A stretch of 64,000 bases of DNA from NCBI RefSeq assembly GCF_014698505.1, contig NZ_JACJTD010000002.1, positions 186,001-250,000 on the forward strand, read 5' to 3'. Below, in pieces: positions 50,605 to 59,754 of the stretch. Position 1 is the first letter of the stretch. The number at the start of each line of letters is the position of its first letter. The DNA is from Nostoc foliaceum FACHB-393. GTDB lineage: Bacteria; Cyanobacteriota; Cyanobacteriia; Cyanobacteriales; Nostocaceae. Under the pieces are notes generated by a model. The model made no database searches. It had not been told where the DNA came from and saw only the letters and a list, made by a program, of their open reading frames with translations. The position numbers and the translations under genes were made by a program.

Positions 50605-51219
50605 ATGGTACGCATCAAAACTGACCAAGTGGATCGAGATAATTCTGTTGATAAAGTGGAGCAAATTCTGCAAGGGGCAATGCAAGAGTTCCTCCAAAAT
50701 GGTTATGCTGGTACCAGCATGGATCGCGTAGCGGTAGCAGCAGGTGTTTCTAAAGCGACAGTCTATAGCCACTTTCAAGATAAAGAAGGACTTTTTAAAG
50801 TACTGTTAGAGCAACTGACAAGCAAAAAGAACAGCTCCATTTTTGGCACAGAACCTATTGAGGGAGAACCAGCCGCCATACTGCGCCAAATAGCAACCAA
50901 AGCATTAGAGCACATGATTAACGACAAAGAACATAGTGCATTTATGCGAGTCCTAATCGGGGAATCTGGGCGTTTTCCTGAGTTAGCTCAAATTTGTGTT
51001 CGGGTGATGATTAAGCCAGTAGCGGAAACTCTCACTCACTACTTGGCGGCTCCAGAATTAAAGATACCTGACCCAGAGGCAACAGCGAGAATTCTTTTAG
51101 GAGCATTGGTGCATTTTCATATTACTCAAAATGTGATGCATGGAGAAGACATTGTACCAATGGAAAGCGATCGCCTGATTGATGCTTTGACACACCTAAT
51201 CACTAAATGCGCCGATTGA
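50605..51219 (+). CDS. TetR/AcrR family transcriptional regulator
   Basis: The 204-residue protein has the TetR DNA-binding helix-turn-helix (about 16-65: AMQEFLQNGYAGTSMDRVAV, AAGVSKATVYSHFQDKEGLF) and a helical ligand domain of the AefR-like type. It is divergent from devBCA with two palindromes between them, so it probably represses the exporter and itself until a ligand binds. The ligand is unknown. Confidence 0.93.
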   Translation: MVRIKTDQVDRDNSVDKVEQILQGAMQEFLQNGYAGTSMDRVAVAAGVSKATVYSHFQDKEGLFKVLLEQLTSKKNSSIFGTEPIEGEPAAILRQIATKALEHMINDKEHSAFMRVLIGESGRFPELAQICVRVMIKPVAETLTHYLAAPELKIPDPEATARILLGALVHFHITQNVMHGEDIVPMESDRLIDALTHLITKCAD

Positions 51220-51256
51220 TGCTTAACAATAGTAAGAAAAAAGCTGTAAGAAAAAT

Positions 51257-51964
51257 ATGGCTACTGAAAATCTTCTCCTTACCGCCTTGCCCCGCGAGGT
51301 GTACAAACGGATAGAAAACAAGATGGAGCAGGTAGACCTTTCATCGGGCAAGATACTCAACCGACCCGGCGAAACCATCGAAGAAGTTTACTTCCCTCTC
51401 ACCTGCCTAATCTCAGTCACCATCACGATGATGGACGGCAACACGGTTGAAGCCGGAGTGGTCGGAAGCCGCGAGATGGTGGGAATCAACGCCTTCATGG
51501 GCGGTCGGGAGACGACCCAGACCCAGTACATCGTTCAAGTTCCTGGCAATGCGGTGAGAATGAAGGCACATCTGCTGCTTTACGAGTTTGACACCAATAA
51601 GCCGCTGCGGGATGTGATGCTTAAATACACACAGGCTTATATCGCGCAAATCTCACAGAATGTTGCCTGCAACCGCCTTCATACTCTAGAAAAACGCATG
51701 GCCCGTTGGTTGCTTGAGTCCAGTGACCGTCTCTACACGGATGAACTGTTCCTATCACATGAGTTCCTCTCCCACATGCTGGGCGTGCGCCGTTCTGGCA
51801 TTACCGAAACCGTCCAATATCTGGAAAAGAAAGGTCTCATCCAATGCGGCCGAAAGAAGATCCAAACCATTGATCGGCAGGGGCTAGAAGAGGCTTCCTG
51901 TGAGTGTTATGGGGTAATCAAAGAGGAATATGATCGCCTGCTAAAGTTTAAGCTAGAGAGATAA
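51257..51964 (+). CDS. Crp/Fnr family transcriptional regulator
   Basis: The 235-residue protein has a cNMP-type beta-barrel (about 15-120: GKILNRPGETIEEVYFPLTC) and a Crp-type winged helix (about 145-220: SHEFLSHMLGVRRSGITETV). The phosphate-binding cassette of true cAMP receptors is not evident (VVGSREMVGINAFMGG instead), so it may sense something else. Codon use and GC content are visibly higher than in the neighbours, which suggests transfer from another bacterium. It overlaps the convergent PAS gene by 12 bp. Confidence 0.9.
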   Translation: MATENLLLTALPREVYKRIENKMEQVDLSSGKILNRPGETIEEVYFPLTCLISVTITMMDGNTVEAGVVGSREMVGINAFMGGRETTQTQYIVQVPGNAVRMKAHLLLYEFDTNKPLRDVMLKYTQAYIAQISQNVACNRLHTLEKRMARWLLESSDRLYTDELFLSHEFLSHMLGVRRSGITETVQYLEKKGLIQCGRKKIQTIDRQGLEEASCECYGVIKEEYDRLLKFKLER

Positions 51965-52603
51965 CGCATAAAGCCCTTTTGACCCTTCTAGCGCTAATAG
52001 AGGCTGTTGCCACACGTGATGGATGTCGCGCACTATCCAGCGCAAGCCTGTTAACTTGCCTTTAACGTCGCGGATAGGAGCTACAGTCATAGCAGCCTCA
52101 AAAGGCTCACAGTCACGGGGCTGTATGCGTGATAACCACTCTTGCACATAGTCACACTCACACTCGTGCATCTGGTTTAGTTGGCAACGAAACGCTTGAC
52201 GTTCTTCTACTGCAATGAAACAGACTAACGGTTTGTTTACCAAAAATCGCTGCTGAAGATTGAACAGTGTGGCAGTGGCACAATTAGCTGACAGAATTTT
52301 TCCTTGTGTGTCACTCACCAAGTAAGCATTTGGTATGAACTCGAACAGGTCTTGGTAGCGCTTGTATTCCTCTCTAAGCCGTGCTTGTACATTTCCCAAT
52401 TTTTCAGTTTGCTCGAACAACTTCTCTGTAGCTATCTCTAGTGTTTTTGAAGCAGCATCAAGTTCTTTCAAGGCTGCTAGCAGCAAATCGGCTTCTGGCT
52501 GTACTCCGGTGTTCGCATCTTGGTACAAGTTAACCAAACGCCCTTGCACTGACTGTAACTGCTGGGCAAACATATCTACATTCATGATCAATTCAAGTGA
52601 CAT
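51953..52603 (-). CDS. PAS-domain protein without output domain
   Basis: The 216-residue protein has an N-terminal coiled coil (about 10-90, QLQSVQGRLVNLYQDAN ... LREEYKRYQDLFEFIPNA) and a PAS/PAC domain (about 85-205). No kinase, cyclase or DNA-binding part is present. It is a likely signal input subunit for a partner protein. The convergent Crp-like gene overlaps its end. Confidence 0.85.
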   Translation of the reverse strand: MSLELIMNVDMFAQQLQSVQGRLVNLYQDANTGVQPEADLLLAALKELDAASKTLEIATEKLFEQTEKLGNVQARLREEYKRYQDLFEFIPNAYLVSDTQGKILSANCATATLFNLQQRFLVNKPLVCFIAVEERQAFRCQLNQMHECECDYVQEWLSRIQPRDCEPFEAAMTVAPIRDVKGKLTGLRWIVRDIHHVWQQPLLALEGSKGLYALSL

Positions 52604-53399
52604 TCAAGTTTCAATCCCTGAATAGAAAGAGATTGTTAAGCAATTCCTAATGGGTTTTATCCCACCAACCATTTGTTACTGAGCTTTAGTCAGTAACGAG
52701 TAGTTAAGGGATATTGCCATCCATGAATTTGCTCCCAAATTTCTTAGATGTTCGGGATTGCCTATATTTAAGTATTATTTAAAGACTAAAATACTTAGTT
52801 GCCCCCAGTCAGTACGATTTCGTACAATATTATGAAAATCTTGGTAATTTTGCTTTGTATCCCTTATTGCTAGTGAACTTAATATTAAACTATACTTTAT
52901 CTGCCTTTAGTTATTCACCAGATGGAAGAATAAATTTGGAAAAAAGAGTATTTTTTTTAGACATTAAGCACGAGCTATTCTTTAGTTTATTTCCACACTA
53001 GAGGCTTTTTAATAACTCAAAGGAATTACGGTCAATGACTGTAAAAGCTTGCTTCGTAATAATTGTTCCATCTAAATTAAAATTGGGCATTAGTGGGGTA
53101 AAATGCTTGCTTGGGTTGAGATAGAAGCACTTTTTTTCGGCTGTGGAATTTCTACACCTAGCCTACCACGCATTTGACCATACTATAAAATAACTTAGCA
53201 CAGAAAATTGTTTCGTCCTGTGGTTTTTCTTTGCCAATACGTCTGACTTTTCCCTGACAACAGCCACATAGAAAGAACGCTTGGATGGCAAACAAAGCTA
53301 ATATTACGGTAAACTAATTCATAAATTGTAGTATTTGTTGTCGTAGTACTGTACGTATAACAAAGAATAAATAAAAGTTTTCGCCAATTCAAAGTAGAG
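52604..53399. other. Long AT-rich intergenic region
   Basis: These 796 bp contain no frame I can support. Palindromes seen are GTTACTGA/TCAGTAAC with a seven-base loop (52675-52697), 72 bp ahead of the PAS gene start, and GTACGATTTCGTAC (52812-52825). Either could be an operator. The rest shows nothing. Confidence 0.5.
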
Positions 53400-54233
53400 A
53401 TGATGAAAGAAATAACACGCCGAAAATTTATCGCAACTGCCACTTTGGCGACAGGTTTTGCCTTGGCTGTGCAACCCATTTCTGCCCAAGTCATCAGCAC
53501 CGAGGCTAAGGGTTTAGTAGCTGGTGCAGTGAAAATTCCGGTCAAAGATGGGGAAATTCCTGCCTATAGAGCAGTACCTGCAACTGGTGAAAATTTCCCA
53601 ATTGTTCTGGTACTCCAGGAAATATTTGGTGTACATGAGCATATTCAGGATGTCACTCGTCGCTTTGCTCAATTGGGGTATTTGGCGATCGCACCAGAAC
53701 TATTCATTCGTCAAGGCGATGTCACTAAGTTAAGCAGTATAGACGAAATTCGCCCAATTGTCGCCAAAGTACCAGATGCCCAAGTGTTATCCGATCTTGA
53801 TGCTACGGTAAACTGGGCTGTGAAATCAGCTAAGGGTAATGCCGATAAATTGGCTGTTACAGGCTTCTGCTGGGGCGGTCGCATAACGTGGCTATATGCG
53901 GCGCACAATCCTAAGGTGAAGGCAGGTGTGGCGTGGTACGGGCGACTCGTAGGCGATGCTACCGAACTTCAACCCCAGTATCCCGTCGATATTGCATCAA
54001 AACTGACAGTCCCCGTTCTCGGACTCTATGGTGGTAAGGATACAGGTATTCCGCTTGATACAGTAGAGCAGATGCGCGATCGCTTAAAGAAAAGCAGCAG
54101 CAAATCTGAAATCATCGTTTATCCCGATGCACCCCACGCTTTTTTTGCCGATTATCGCCCCTCCTACCGCGAGAAAGAAGCTAAGGACGGTTGGAAACGT
54201 CTTTTGGCATGGTTTAAGGACAATGGCGTGTAA
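53400..54233 (+). CDS. Dienelactone hydrolase family protein with Tat signal
   Basis: The 277-residue protein begins with a twin-arginine signal ([20 protein letters not shown] ending AQ). The alpha/beta hydrolase follows, with nucleophile Cys in VTGFCWGGR, Asp in [10 protein letters not shown] and His in [11 protein letters not shown], the DLH triad. It should be an exported esterase-like hydrolase; the substrate is unknown. ATG 53403 is an equal alternative start. Confidence 0.93.
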   Translation: MMKEITRRKFIATATLATGFALAVQPISAQVISTEAKGLVAGAVKIPVKDGEIPAYRAVPATGENFPIVLVLQEIFGVHEHIQDVTRRFAQLGYLAIAPELFIRQGDVTKLSSIDEIRPIVAKVPDAQVLSDLDATVNWAVKSAKGNADKLAVTGFCWGGRITWLYAAHNPKVKAGVAWYGRLVGDATELQPQYPVDIASKLTVPVLGLYGGKDTGIPLDTVEQMRDRLKKSSSKSEIIVYPDAPHAFFADYRPSYREKEAKDGWKRLLAWFKDNGV

Positions 54234-54250
54234 GTCTGCAAAACATAGAA

Positions 54251-54273
54251 AAGCCTCCTATAACGGGAGGCTT
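54251..54273. terminator. Hairpin between the hydrolase gene and the TPR remnant
   Basis: AAGCCTCC and GGAGGCTT pair over eight bases. A T-rich run follows on the minus strand, so it best serves the TPR remnant, while it also lies right behind the hydrolase stop. A near copy is at 55005-55030. Confidence 0.6.
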
Positions 54274-54469
54274 AAAGGTTAGCGGCGATCGCCTCATCTA
54301 GTTTCTTCTGGTCACGCAGCGCATTGCCCAGACCGTTGTAAGCATTAGCATATTTGGGGTCGAGTTCGATGGCTTTACGATATTGGGCGATCGCCTCATC
54401 CAGTTTCTTTTGGTCACTCAGCGCATTCCCCAGATTGTAGTAAGCTGTAGCAGAGTTGGGAATGAGCGT
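54272..54469 (-). pseudogene. TPR protein remnant
   Basis: The minus strand reads 65 codons of two TPRs ([40 protein letters not shown] and [20 protein letters not shown]), ending at TAA. A stop (54470-54472) closes the frame upstream and no start codon or further repeats are present. It is a decayed 3' end of a TPR gene. Confidence 0.75.
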
Positions 54470-54678
54470 CTAACGCATCATTAGATAGCACGATGCGTTA
54501 GGTTAAAGCCGTAATGAACTCTATTTTATTTGTCAAAATTTAACTGATTTTTCACGTTATGTGGAAAAGCGCACGAAAAATCTAACCCCCTCTTCCCGAT
54601 GCGGGAAGGGGGAAAATTCAAAGTCTCTCTCCTTTTAGGAGAGAGATTTAGAGAGAGGTTTTCCAGATCCCGTGAAAA

Positions 54679-54909
54679 GTCAGCAAAATTTAAACGCTTG
54701 CAACAAATGCTCTTTCATATATAAGAAAGGCTTAAGTATTTCTTGCAAATGTATAATCAGTTGCAGCAAAGGCTTAATACTTTGCAACAAATGCTCTTCC
54801 ATATATAAGAAAGGCTTAAGTATTTCTTGCAAATGTATAATCAATTGCAGCAAATGTTTAATGCTTTGCAACAAATACTCTTCCATGTATAAGAAACGTT
54901 TAATTCATT
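54679..54909. repeat. Eleven tandem units of 21-bp period
   Basis: The array consists of 21-mers grouped into nearly identical 84-bp blocks (54700-54783 and 54784-54867). Units start GCAACAAATGCTCTT, ATAAGAAAGGCTTAAG, CTTGCAAATGTATAATC and GCAGCAAAGGCTTAATA. No indel disturbs the register. The minus strand stays open for 68 codons across it (MEEYLLQSIKHLLQ, LIIHLQEILKPFLY heptads), and the plus strand is open too (Cys/Lys-rich heptads). See also the array at 13394-13603. Confidence 0.8.
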
Positions 54910-55004
54910 GCAACAATTGTTGTAATGAACTTATGAGGGCACAGCAATGCTGTGCCCCTACGAGTGACCTGTATTCCATGCAATTACGAATTCAAGTATC
55001 TACA

Positions 55005-55030
55005 AAAAAGCCTCCCATACAGGGAGGCTT
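55005..55030 (-). terminator. Intrinsic terminator of the large repeat-protein gene
   Basis: On the minus strand AAGCCTCCC and GGGAGGCTT pair over nine bases and are followed by TTTTTT. It lies 28 bp behind the stop of the 1039-residue protein gene. Confidence 0.8.
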
Positions 55031-55057
55031 AAAAGTTAGCGGAGAAAAGTTGTTAAC

Positions 55058-58000
55058 CTACTGCGTAGCTACAGCAATCACTCCTCCTAATGCAGAGAAA
55101 ATCGCAGATACGGTTGCTGTGGCAAACAGCCACCAAGATGCTGAAGCTGCGGCTTTGCGGGTTTCTTCCGCTTGCCGCTGTGCTTGATGCTTCACCTGTT
55201 CTAGGCGGCGTTGGGCTTCATGCTGTATGCGTTCTGCACGTTGCAATACTGTGTTGCGTGCCCGTTCAATTTGGTCAATAATCCGGTTGGCATCTTCCTC
55301 AGAGATGTCCTCACGAGAACTCATAATTGCCACTAGGGTATCACGGTCAAAAGAAGACAGGCGATCGCGCAGAGCATCAAACCCTGCCTGGGGATCGTCA
55401 AAAAATGTGCGAACATCGCGCTTGATATTATCATAGTTAAGTTCCGGGCGATCCAAGGAGTTGAGATAGTTACGAATGCGGGCAAAAACCCCGTCAATCG
55501 CATCTTGAATGCCTCGTTGGATATTCCGCACTTGTTCTACAAATTGATCCCTTACGGACACAATATTATCGGCAATCCGCGCTGCTTCTTCATCGGAAAT
55601 ATCTTCCCGAATTTTCAGCAGGGCGATGATGGTAGAACGGTCAAAATGGGAAAGGCGATCGCTAAAAGTTTCTACTCCAACTCGTGGATCGTGTAACAGT
55701 AGTTGCAAGTCGCGTTTGATACCTTCAGGATTAAGTTCTTCCTTCCCGGTTTGGCGCAGATACTCTTCTAGATAAGCTTTGAATGTTTCTGCTCTTTGCT
55801 GTGTCCGGGTAGCTAGGCGACGAGGCGCACGGACAAAATTACGAATCGAAGTTTGGGTGGAATCAATGATTTCATTGACTTGTTCTTCACTCAAGTCTTT
55901 GCGTTGACTGAGCAATTTCACCAGTGTATCGCGGTCTATCTGCGACAACCGACGGCGCAGTGCTACGGCTCCCTCTTTGGGATTTTCAAACAATCTGGTC
56001 AAATCTCGCCCAATTCCTTCTGGATTGAGTTCTTGTTTACCAGTATTCCGTAGGTAATCTGCGATCGTAGTAGTAACAGAGTCGTATTGCTCTTTGGCTT
56101 TATCCACAACAGCTTGGGGTGTGTGGCGAATATTATGCCAAGACTCCTCGGCAGCATTGATGATTTGATTAACTTGATCTTCACTCAAATCTTGGCGTTG
56201 ACTCAACAATTGCACCAAGGTATCGCGGTCAAAGCGAGACAACCGCGCCCGAATTGAGCTAATTCCAGCTTGGGGATCTTCCAGTAACCTTTTGAACTCT
56301 GCGCGGATGGCATCAGGATTTAGTTCTGATTTCCCTGTATTACGCAGATATGATTCTACATTCAGCCACAGGGTTTCTGCTTGATATTGTGCCTGTTCAG
56401 CCAGCCCTTTGGATTCTACCAAGACGCGATCGCGTTGTTTTTCCAACTCGTCCAGAATGCTGTCTACTTCATATAGCTGAATATCATTCCGTTCCAGCAA
56501 TATCTCCCGAATTTCCTGACGTTCCAGGTGGGCTAGTCGCAATGTCAGGGTTTCATAATCTGCCTCTGAGTCTTGCAACAGTGGTTTGAAATTCTGCTCA
56601 ATACCAACGGGAGTCAAATCTGCTTTCGGGGTAACGAGCAGATAACTTTCGACTGCGCGTTGTAAGTCTTGGACTATCTCTCTTTCTTCGATACCTGTAA
56701 CTGTCACTAGCACTTCTTTGCGGACAGCTTCTAGCTGATCTGCAATGCGCTGAATTTGGACTTGGGTAAGCAGTCCCCGTTGTTGCAAGATATTGACGAA
56801 ATCGTTGCGAGATAGTCGTTCTAATTCCCTGCGGACGATTCCAGGATCAGCTGCTGGGTCGTAAATGACATCACGAAATTCCTGGGCGATTTTTTCCTGA
56901 CTCAGTTGCCAAGCATAAGTGTTGTGCAGGTAGTTTTCGACATCAGCCCGAATTGGGCTATAGGGTTCTGATGGTGTTGGCAAACCTAGCTTATCTGCTT
57001 GTTGGGTGACTTTTTCTTTGGCGGTGGTGAGGCTACGCAAGATTTTTTCCACATCCAAATCAGACAAATCTGTGCGTCCCAACACAATGCCGGTTAAGGC
57101 AGATAGTCCTTGCTGGAGTGTACTTTGAATGGGCCCAACGGCTGCCTTTTGGTCAGCTTCTTTAGAGCCACGCATTTCTGCTACTAATCGATCCAGTTTG
57201 GCGTTGAGTTCATCTGTCTTGCTTTGTCCTGGTGGAAGTGATTTCAGATAATCCATTAACTCACCCATGCGGTCTTGGGTGGGTGGTTGCTGGCTCACTA
57301 CCTGTTGCCAAACTTTGTACAACGTATCAGCAATCCGGTTAACGTCTTTTTTAGAAAGGTCGGTGCGACTGCTGACTAACTCGATAAACTTTTGGCGGTC
57401 GATGTTGCGGATATCTGGAGTCCCTGCGATCGCTTTTAGTTGCGGATCGTTGAGTAAATTTTCAAAATCACTCCGAATCTTTGACACATCTAGTTCTGGA
57501 GGACGTAGCTTGTCTAAGTAATCCTCTATGTTCTCTCGGATACTCACAGGGTCGATGGCGCTGCCTAATTCCCGGCGGACAGCGGCGGCGGCGGCTTCAG
57601 CTGTCGCTACCACTTGGCTATTCACAGCCTTTGCGCCCAGTGCGGCGGTCGCTGTCCCCATAATCGCTTGAAAACCGGAAGTTGCCGTATTGACGACTGA
57701 GCCAATTAAGGAACCCACGGTGGTGGAACTTACCCAGACAAGGAGCAAAAAGTAAGCGCCCCAAATCACCAAACCGAGAATCGCCCCCAATGCTGGGTCT
57801 AAGATTACAAGGCTTAATTTAACCGCGAGAAAAGAAGCGATTAATAAAGCGATCGTCACAGTGACTAATGTCCAAATCCCCACTGCGGTGCCAATTTTGC
57901 GAATGTTACCGCCCAAACTTCCGGCTTCCCCAGTATCTGAATCCGAGTCAGATGAGTGCCCCAGGTAGGAAATACCGGCTGCAAGGGAGAGATTAGTTAG

Positions 58001-58177
58001 AACTAATTGGAAAGCAAAGGCTAGGATCACGCCGGAGATTAAAGCCACGAAAAAGCGCGGCCCGGAAGTGAGAACCGATGCCTGTGCTGGCGTGACATTT
58101 GAGGGATCTACTGGAATCTGTGCCACCCACAATAGTGGTTTGTAGAGTCCCAGCATGATTTCCGTACTTTGGAACAT
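55058..58177 (-). CDS. Large membrane protein with seven repeats of about 100 residues (uncharacterised)
   Basis: The 1039-residue protein has three membrane helices near the N-terminus (about 40-66, 95-120, 124-150) and one near the C-terminus (about 1008-1035). Between them are about seven repeats of the form YLRNTGKxELNPEGIxxD, LLxDPxxGxxxLRxRLSxFD, RDTLVxLLSQRxDLSEExVN, IIDxxE. Each repeat is followed by a variable helical linker, the last rich in Gln, Glu and Arg. I do not recognise a known domain or catalytic site. The charged helical repeats suggest a long rod or scaffold held at both ends by membrane segments. The gene has its own terminator. Confidence 0.85.
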   Translation of the reverse strand: MFQSTEIMLGLYKPLLWVAQIPVDPSNVTPAQASVLTSGPRFFVALISGVILAFAFQLVLTNLSLAAGISYLGHSSDSDSDTGEAGSLGGNIRKIGTAVGIWTLVTVTIALLIASFLAVKLSLVILDPALGAILGLVIWGAYFLLLVWVSSTTVGSLIGSVVNTATSGFQAIMGTATAALGAKAVNSQVVATAEAAAAAVRRELGSAIDPVSIRENIEDYLDKLRPPELDVSKIRSDFENLLNDPQLKAIAGTPDIRNIDRQKFIELVSSRTDLSKKDVNRIADTLYKVWQQVVSQQPPTQDRMGELMDYLKSLPPGQSKTDELNAKLDRLVAEMRGSKEADQKAAVGPIQSTLQQGLSALTGIVLGRTDLSDLDVEKILRSLTTAKEKVTQQADKLGLPTPSEPYSPIRADVENYLHNTYAWQLSQEKIAQEFRDVIYDPAADPGIVRRELERLSRNDFVNILQQRGLLTQVQIQRIADQLEAVRKEVLVTVTGIEEREIVQDLQRAVESYLLVTPKADLTPVGIEQNFKPLLQDSEADYETLTLRLAHLERQEIREILLERNDIQLYEVDSILDELEKQRDRVLVESKGLAEQAQYQAETLWLNVESYLRNTGKSELNPDAIRAEFKRLLEDPQAGISSIRARLSRFDRDTLVQLLSQRQDLSEDQVNQIINAAEESWHNIRHTPQAVVDKAKEQYDSVTTTIADYLRNTGKQELNPEGIGRDLTRLFENPKEGAVALRRRLSQIDRDTLVKLLSQRKDLSEEQVNEIIDSTQTSIRNFVRAPRRLATRTQQRAETFKAYLEEYLRQTGKEELNPEGIKRDLQLLLHDPRVGVETFSDRLSHFDRSTIIALLKIREDISDEEAARIADNIVSVRDQFVEQVRNIQRGIQDAIDGVFARIRNYLNSLDRPELNYDNIKRDVRTFFDDPQAGFDALRDRLSSFDRDTLVAIMSSREDISEEDANRIIDQIERARNTVLQRAERIQHEAQRRLEQVKHQAQRQAEETRKAAASASWWLFATATVSAIFSALGGVIAVATQ

Positions 58178-58710
58178 TGTATTTCCTTCTACTTAAGTTT
58201 AAATTTGGGGAATTAAGAATTTCTTGAGAAGCAACTCTTAGTATTTATGTTTGTACCTATGGCATTACCTAACTCTTTAGCTCAGAATCCTGGAATTTAG
58301 CTGTCTAAAGCATCTCTCCAAAGATTGAAAAGTGTATCCAGCGGAAGATATAACTTTTATTATCTCTCGGTGGAAATCTTAATCAAATTGCCACCTACTA
58401 TTAATTATGTATGGGTAGTTTTTAATTTTTAATTGCTTATTTATAGCGATTGATTCTGTTTAAATTACAGTTTATCACGAAACCTTTACATTTTTTTACA
58501 TATCATTTTTTGCTCACCCTCCCAAGGTGGATTTGTCTACAACAATATGTTTCTATTAATCGTCCATAAGAAGTGCCTGTGGTTTGTGCCTACAGGCAGA
58601 AAGAAGTCTAGTTATAAACAGGTACATTAAAGTTAACAAACAAATTGTTGAGAACAAAACAAATAGCAAATCGATATTGCAGAGATTTGCCCCGGTTTGT
58701 AACAGAATAA
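58178..58710. other. Intergenic region upstream of the large membrane protein
   Basis: These 533 bp are AT-rich and hold no supported gene. They should contain the promoter of the large protein gene on the minus strand. Non-coding sequence continues into the HLIP pseudogene at 58711. Confidence 0.45.
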
Positions 58711-58866
58711 AATGGCAAAGATCGCAAAGGATTTCTATTTGTTTGGACTCCCAAAGCCGAGATTTTGAATGTAAGTTTTGCAGCAATCGGCTTTCTAGCC
58801 TATTTGGTTTAATAATTAGCAGGCTATAGTATCCTGCGTAACGTTTTACACCTAATTGGCTACTAG
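58711..58866 (+). pseudogene. Decayed high-light-inducible protein gene (first of three tandem copies)
   Basis: The frame NGKDRKGFLFVWTPKAEILN, then VSFAAIGFLAYLV, two stops (58810-58815), LAGYSILRNVLHLIGY and TAG aligns codon by codon with the intact HLIP genes downstream without any indel. The chlorophyll-binding motif EIWNGR has become EILNVS. A stop also replaces the Tyr codon before NG (58708-58710). The start region is lost. Confidence 0.88.
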
Positions 58867-58913
58867 AAACTAAACATCTAAAAAGCTACTAAGCTACTAA
58901 GTTTGGAGGAAAA

Positions 58914-59126
58914 ATGGCAACTCAAGAAACTCGTTCTTCTACTGATTTACCACCTGTTGCACCAGAATACAACGGCATAGATCGCAATGCTTTTCTTTTT
59001 GGTTGGACACCTCAAGCCGAAATTTGGAATGGTCGCTTGGCAGCAATTGGCTTTCTTGCCTATTTGCTTTGGGATTTAGCCGGTTATAGCGTCCTGCGCG
59101 ATGTTTTACATCTGATTAGCTACTAG
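58914..59126 (+). CDS. High-light-inducible protein (HLIP/SCP), copy 1
   Basis: The 70-residue protein has a soluble N-terminus and one membrane helix with the chlorophyll-binding motif AEIWNGRLAAIGFLAYLLWDLAG. HLIPs protect photosystem II assembly by binding chlorophyll and carotenoid. GGAGG lies five bases ahead of the ATG. The next copy follows after 40 bp, nearly identical in sequence. Confidence 0.95.
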   Translation: MATQETRSSTDLPPVAPEYNGIDRNAFLFGWTPQAEIWNGRLAAIGFLAYLLWDLAGYSVLRDVLHLISY

Positions 59127-59166
59127 AAATTATCACCTAAAAAGCTACTAGATTTTGGAGAAAAAA

Positions 59167-59379
59167 ATGGCAACTCAAGAAACTCGCCCCTCCACTGATT
59201 TACCAACTGTTGCTAAAGCTTACAACGGCATAGATCGTAATGCATTTCTATTTGGTTGGACACCTCAAGCCGAACTTTGGAATGGTCGCTTGGCAGCAAT
59301 TGGTTTTCTAGCCTATTTACTTTGGGATTTAGCTGGTTATAGCGTCTTAAGGGACGTACTACACCTAATTGGATATTAG
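59167..59379 (+). CDS. High-light-inducible protein (HLIP/SCP), copy 2
   Basis: From ATG 59167 (MATQETRPSTDLPTVAKAYN) the protein has 70 residues; GGAG lies six bases upstream, and a TTG at 59155 would use up that ribosome site. The motif AELWNGRLAAIGFLAYLLWD is intact. It differs from copy 1 at a few residues and arose by tandem duplication, as did the decayed copy upstream. Confidence 0.95.
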   Translation: MATQETRPSTDLPTVAKAYNGIDRNAFLFGWTPQAELWNGRLAAIGFLAYLLWDLAGYSVLRDVLHLIGY

Positions 59380-59433
59380 CAATAGCTCAGGATTGATAAG
59401 TAAGCGAGTATAAATAAATACTCTAGCCATAAA

Positions 59434-59458
59434 CCCGGCTTCTCACTAAAAGTCGGGG
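59434..59458 (+). terminator. Probable terminator of the HLIP cluster
   Basis: CCCGGCTT pairs with AAGTCGGG (one G-U pair) across a short loop and is followed by a short T-containing run. Confidence 0.55.
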
Positions 59459-59539
59459 ATTTATCTCTTGAGCATTTTATCTTTAATTAGGAGTACAAGC
59501 CGTTACATAATCTTTGATTTGGTTGTTTGCACGGCCTTT

Positions 59540-59614
59540 GCGGACTGGCTAGCGTTACGCTATGAGTGATAAATCCAGAAGCTAACACTGATAGCGTAGC
59601 GTTAGGAAGTCCGC
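59540..59614. repeat. Imperfect inverted repeat, 23-bp arms
   Basis: GCGGACTGGCTAGCGTTACG followed by CTA (59540-59562) and its near reverse complement at 59592-59614 form a 75-bp palindrome. More short GC-rich dispersed repeats follow to about 59700. They fill the 375-bp gap between the HLIP cluster and the transporter gene. Confidence 0.7.
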
Positions 59615-59754
59615 GAACGCATTTGTACGAATTACGTTCGCGCAACCGTAGCGAGTCTGCGTACCCCTGTGGGGAAGCAAGCTACGCGCAACGTGTTGTA
59701 GAGAGCGTAATTATCAATAATATGAATTACTGAATTACTTTGACCCTTTCCTAT

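Noticed and set aside
54672-55187. Long plus-strand frame rich in Cys and Lys
   Set aside because: It arises from the 21-bp array and then runs antisense into the large membrane protein gene. Its Cys-rich heptads look like a by-product of the repeat.
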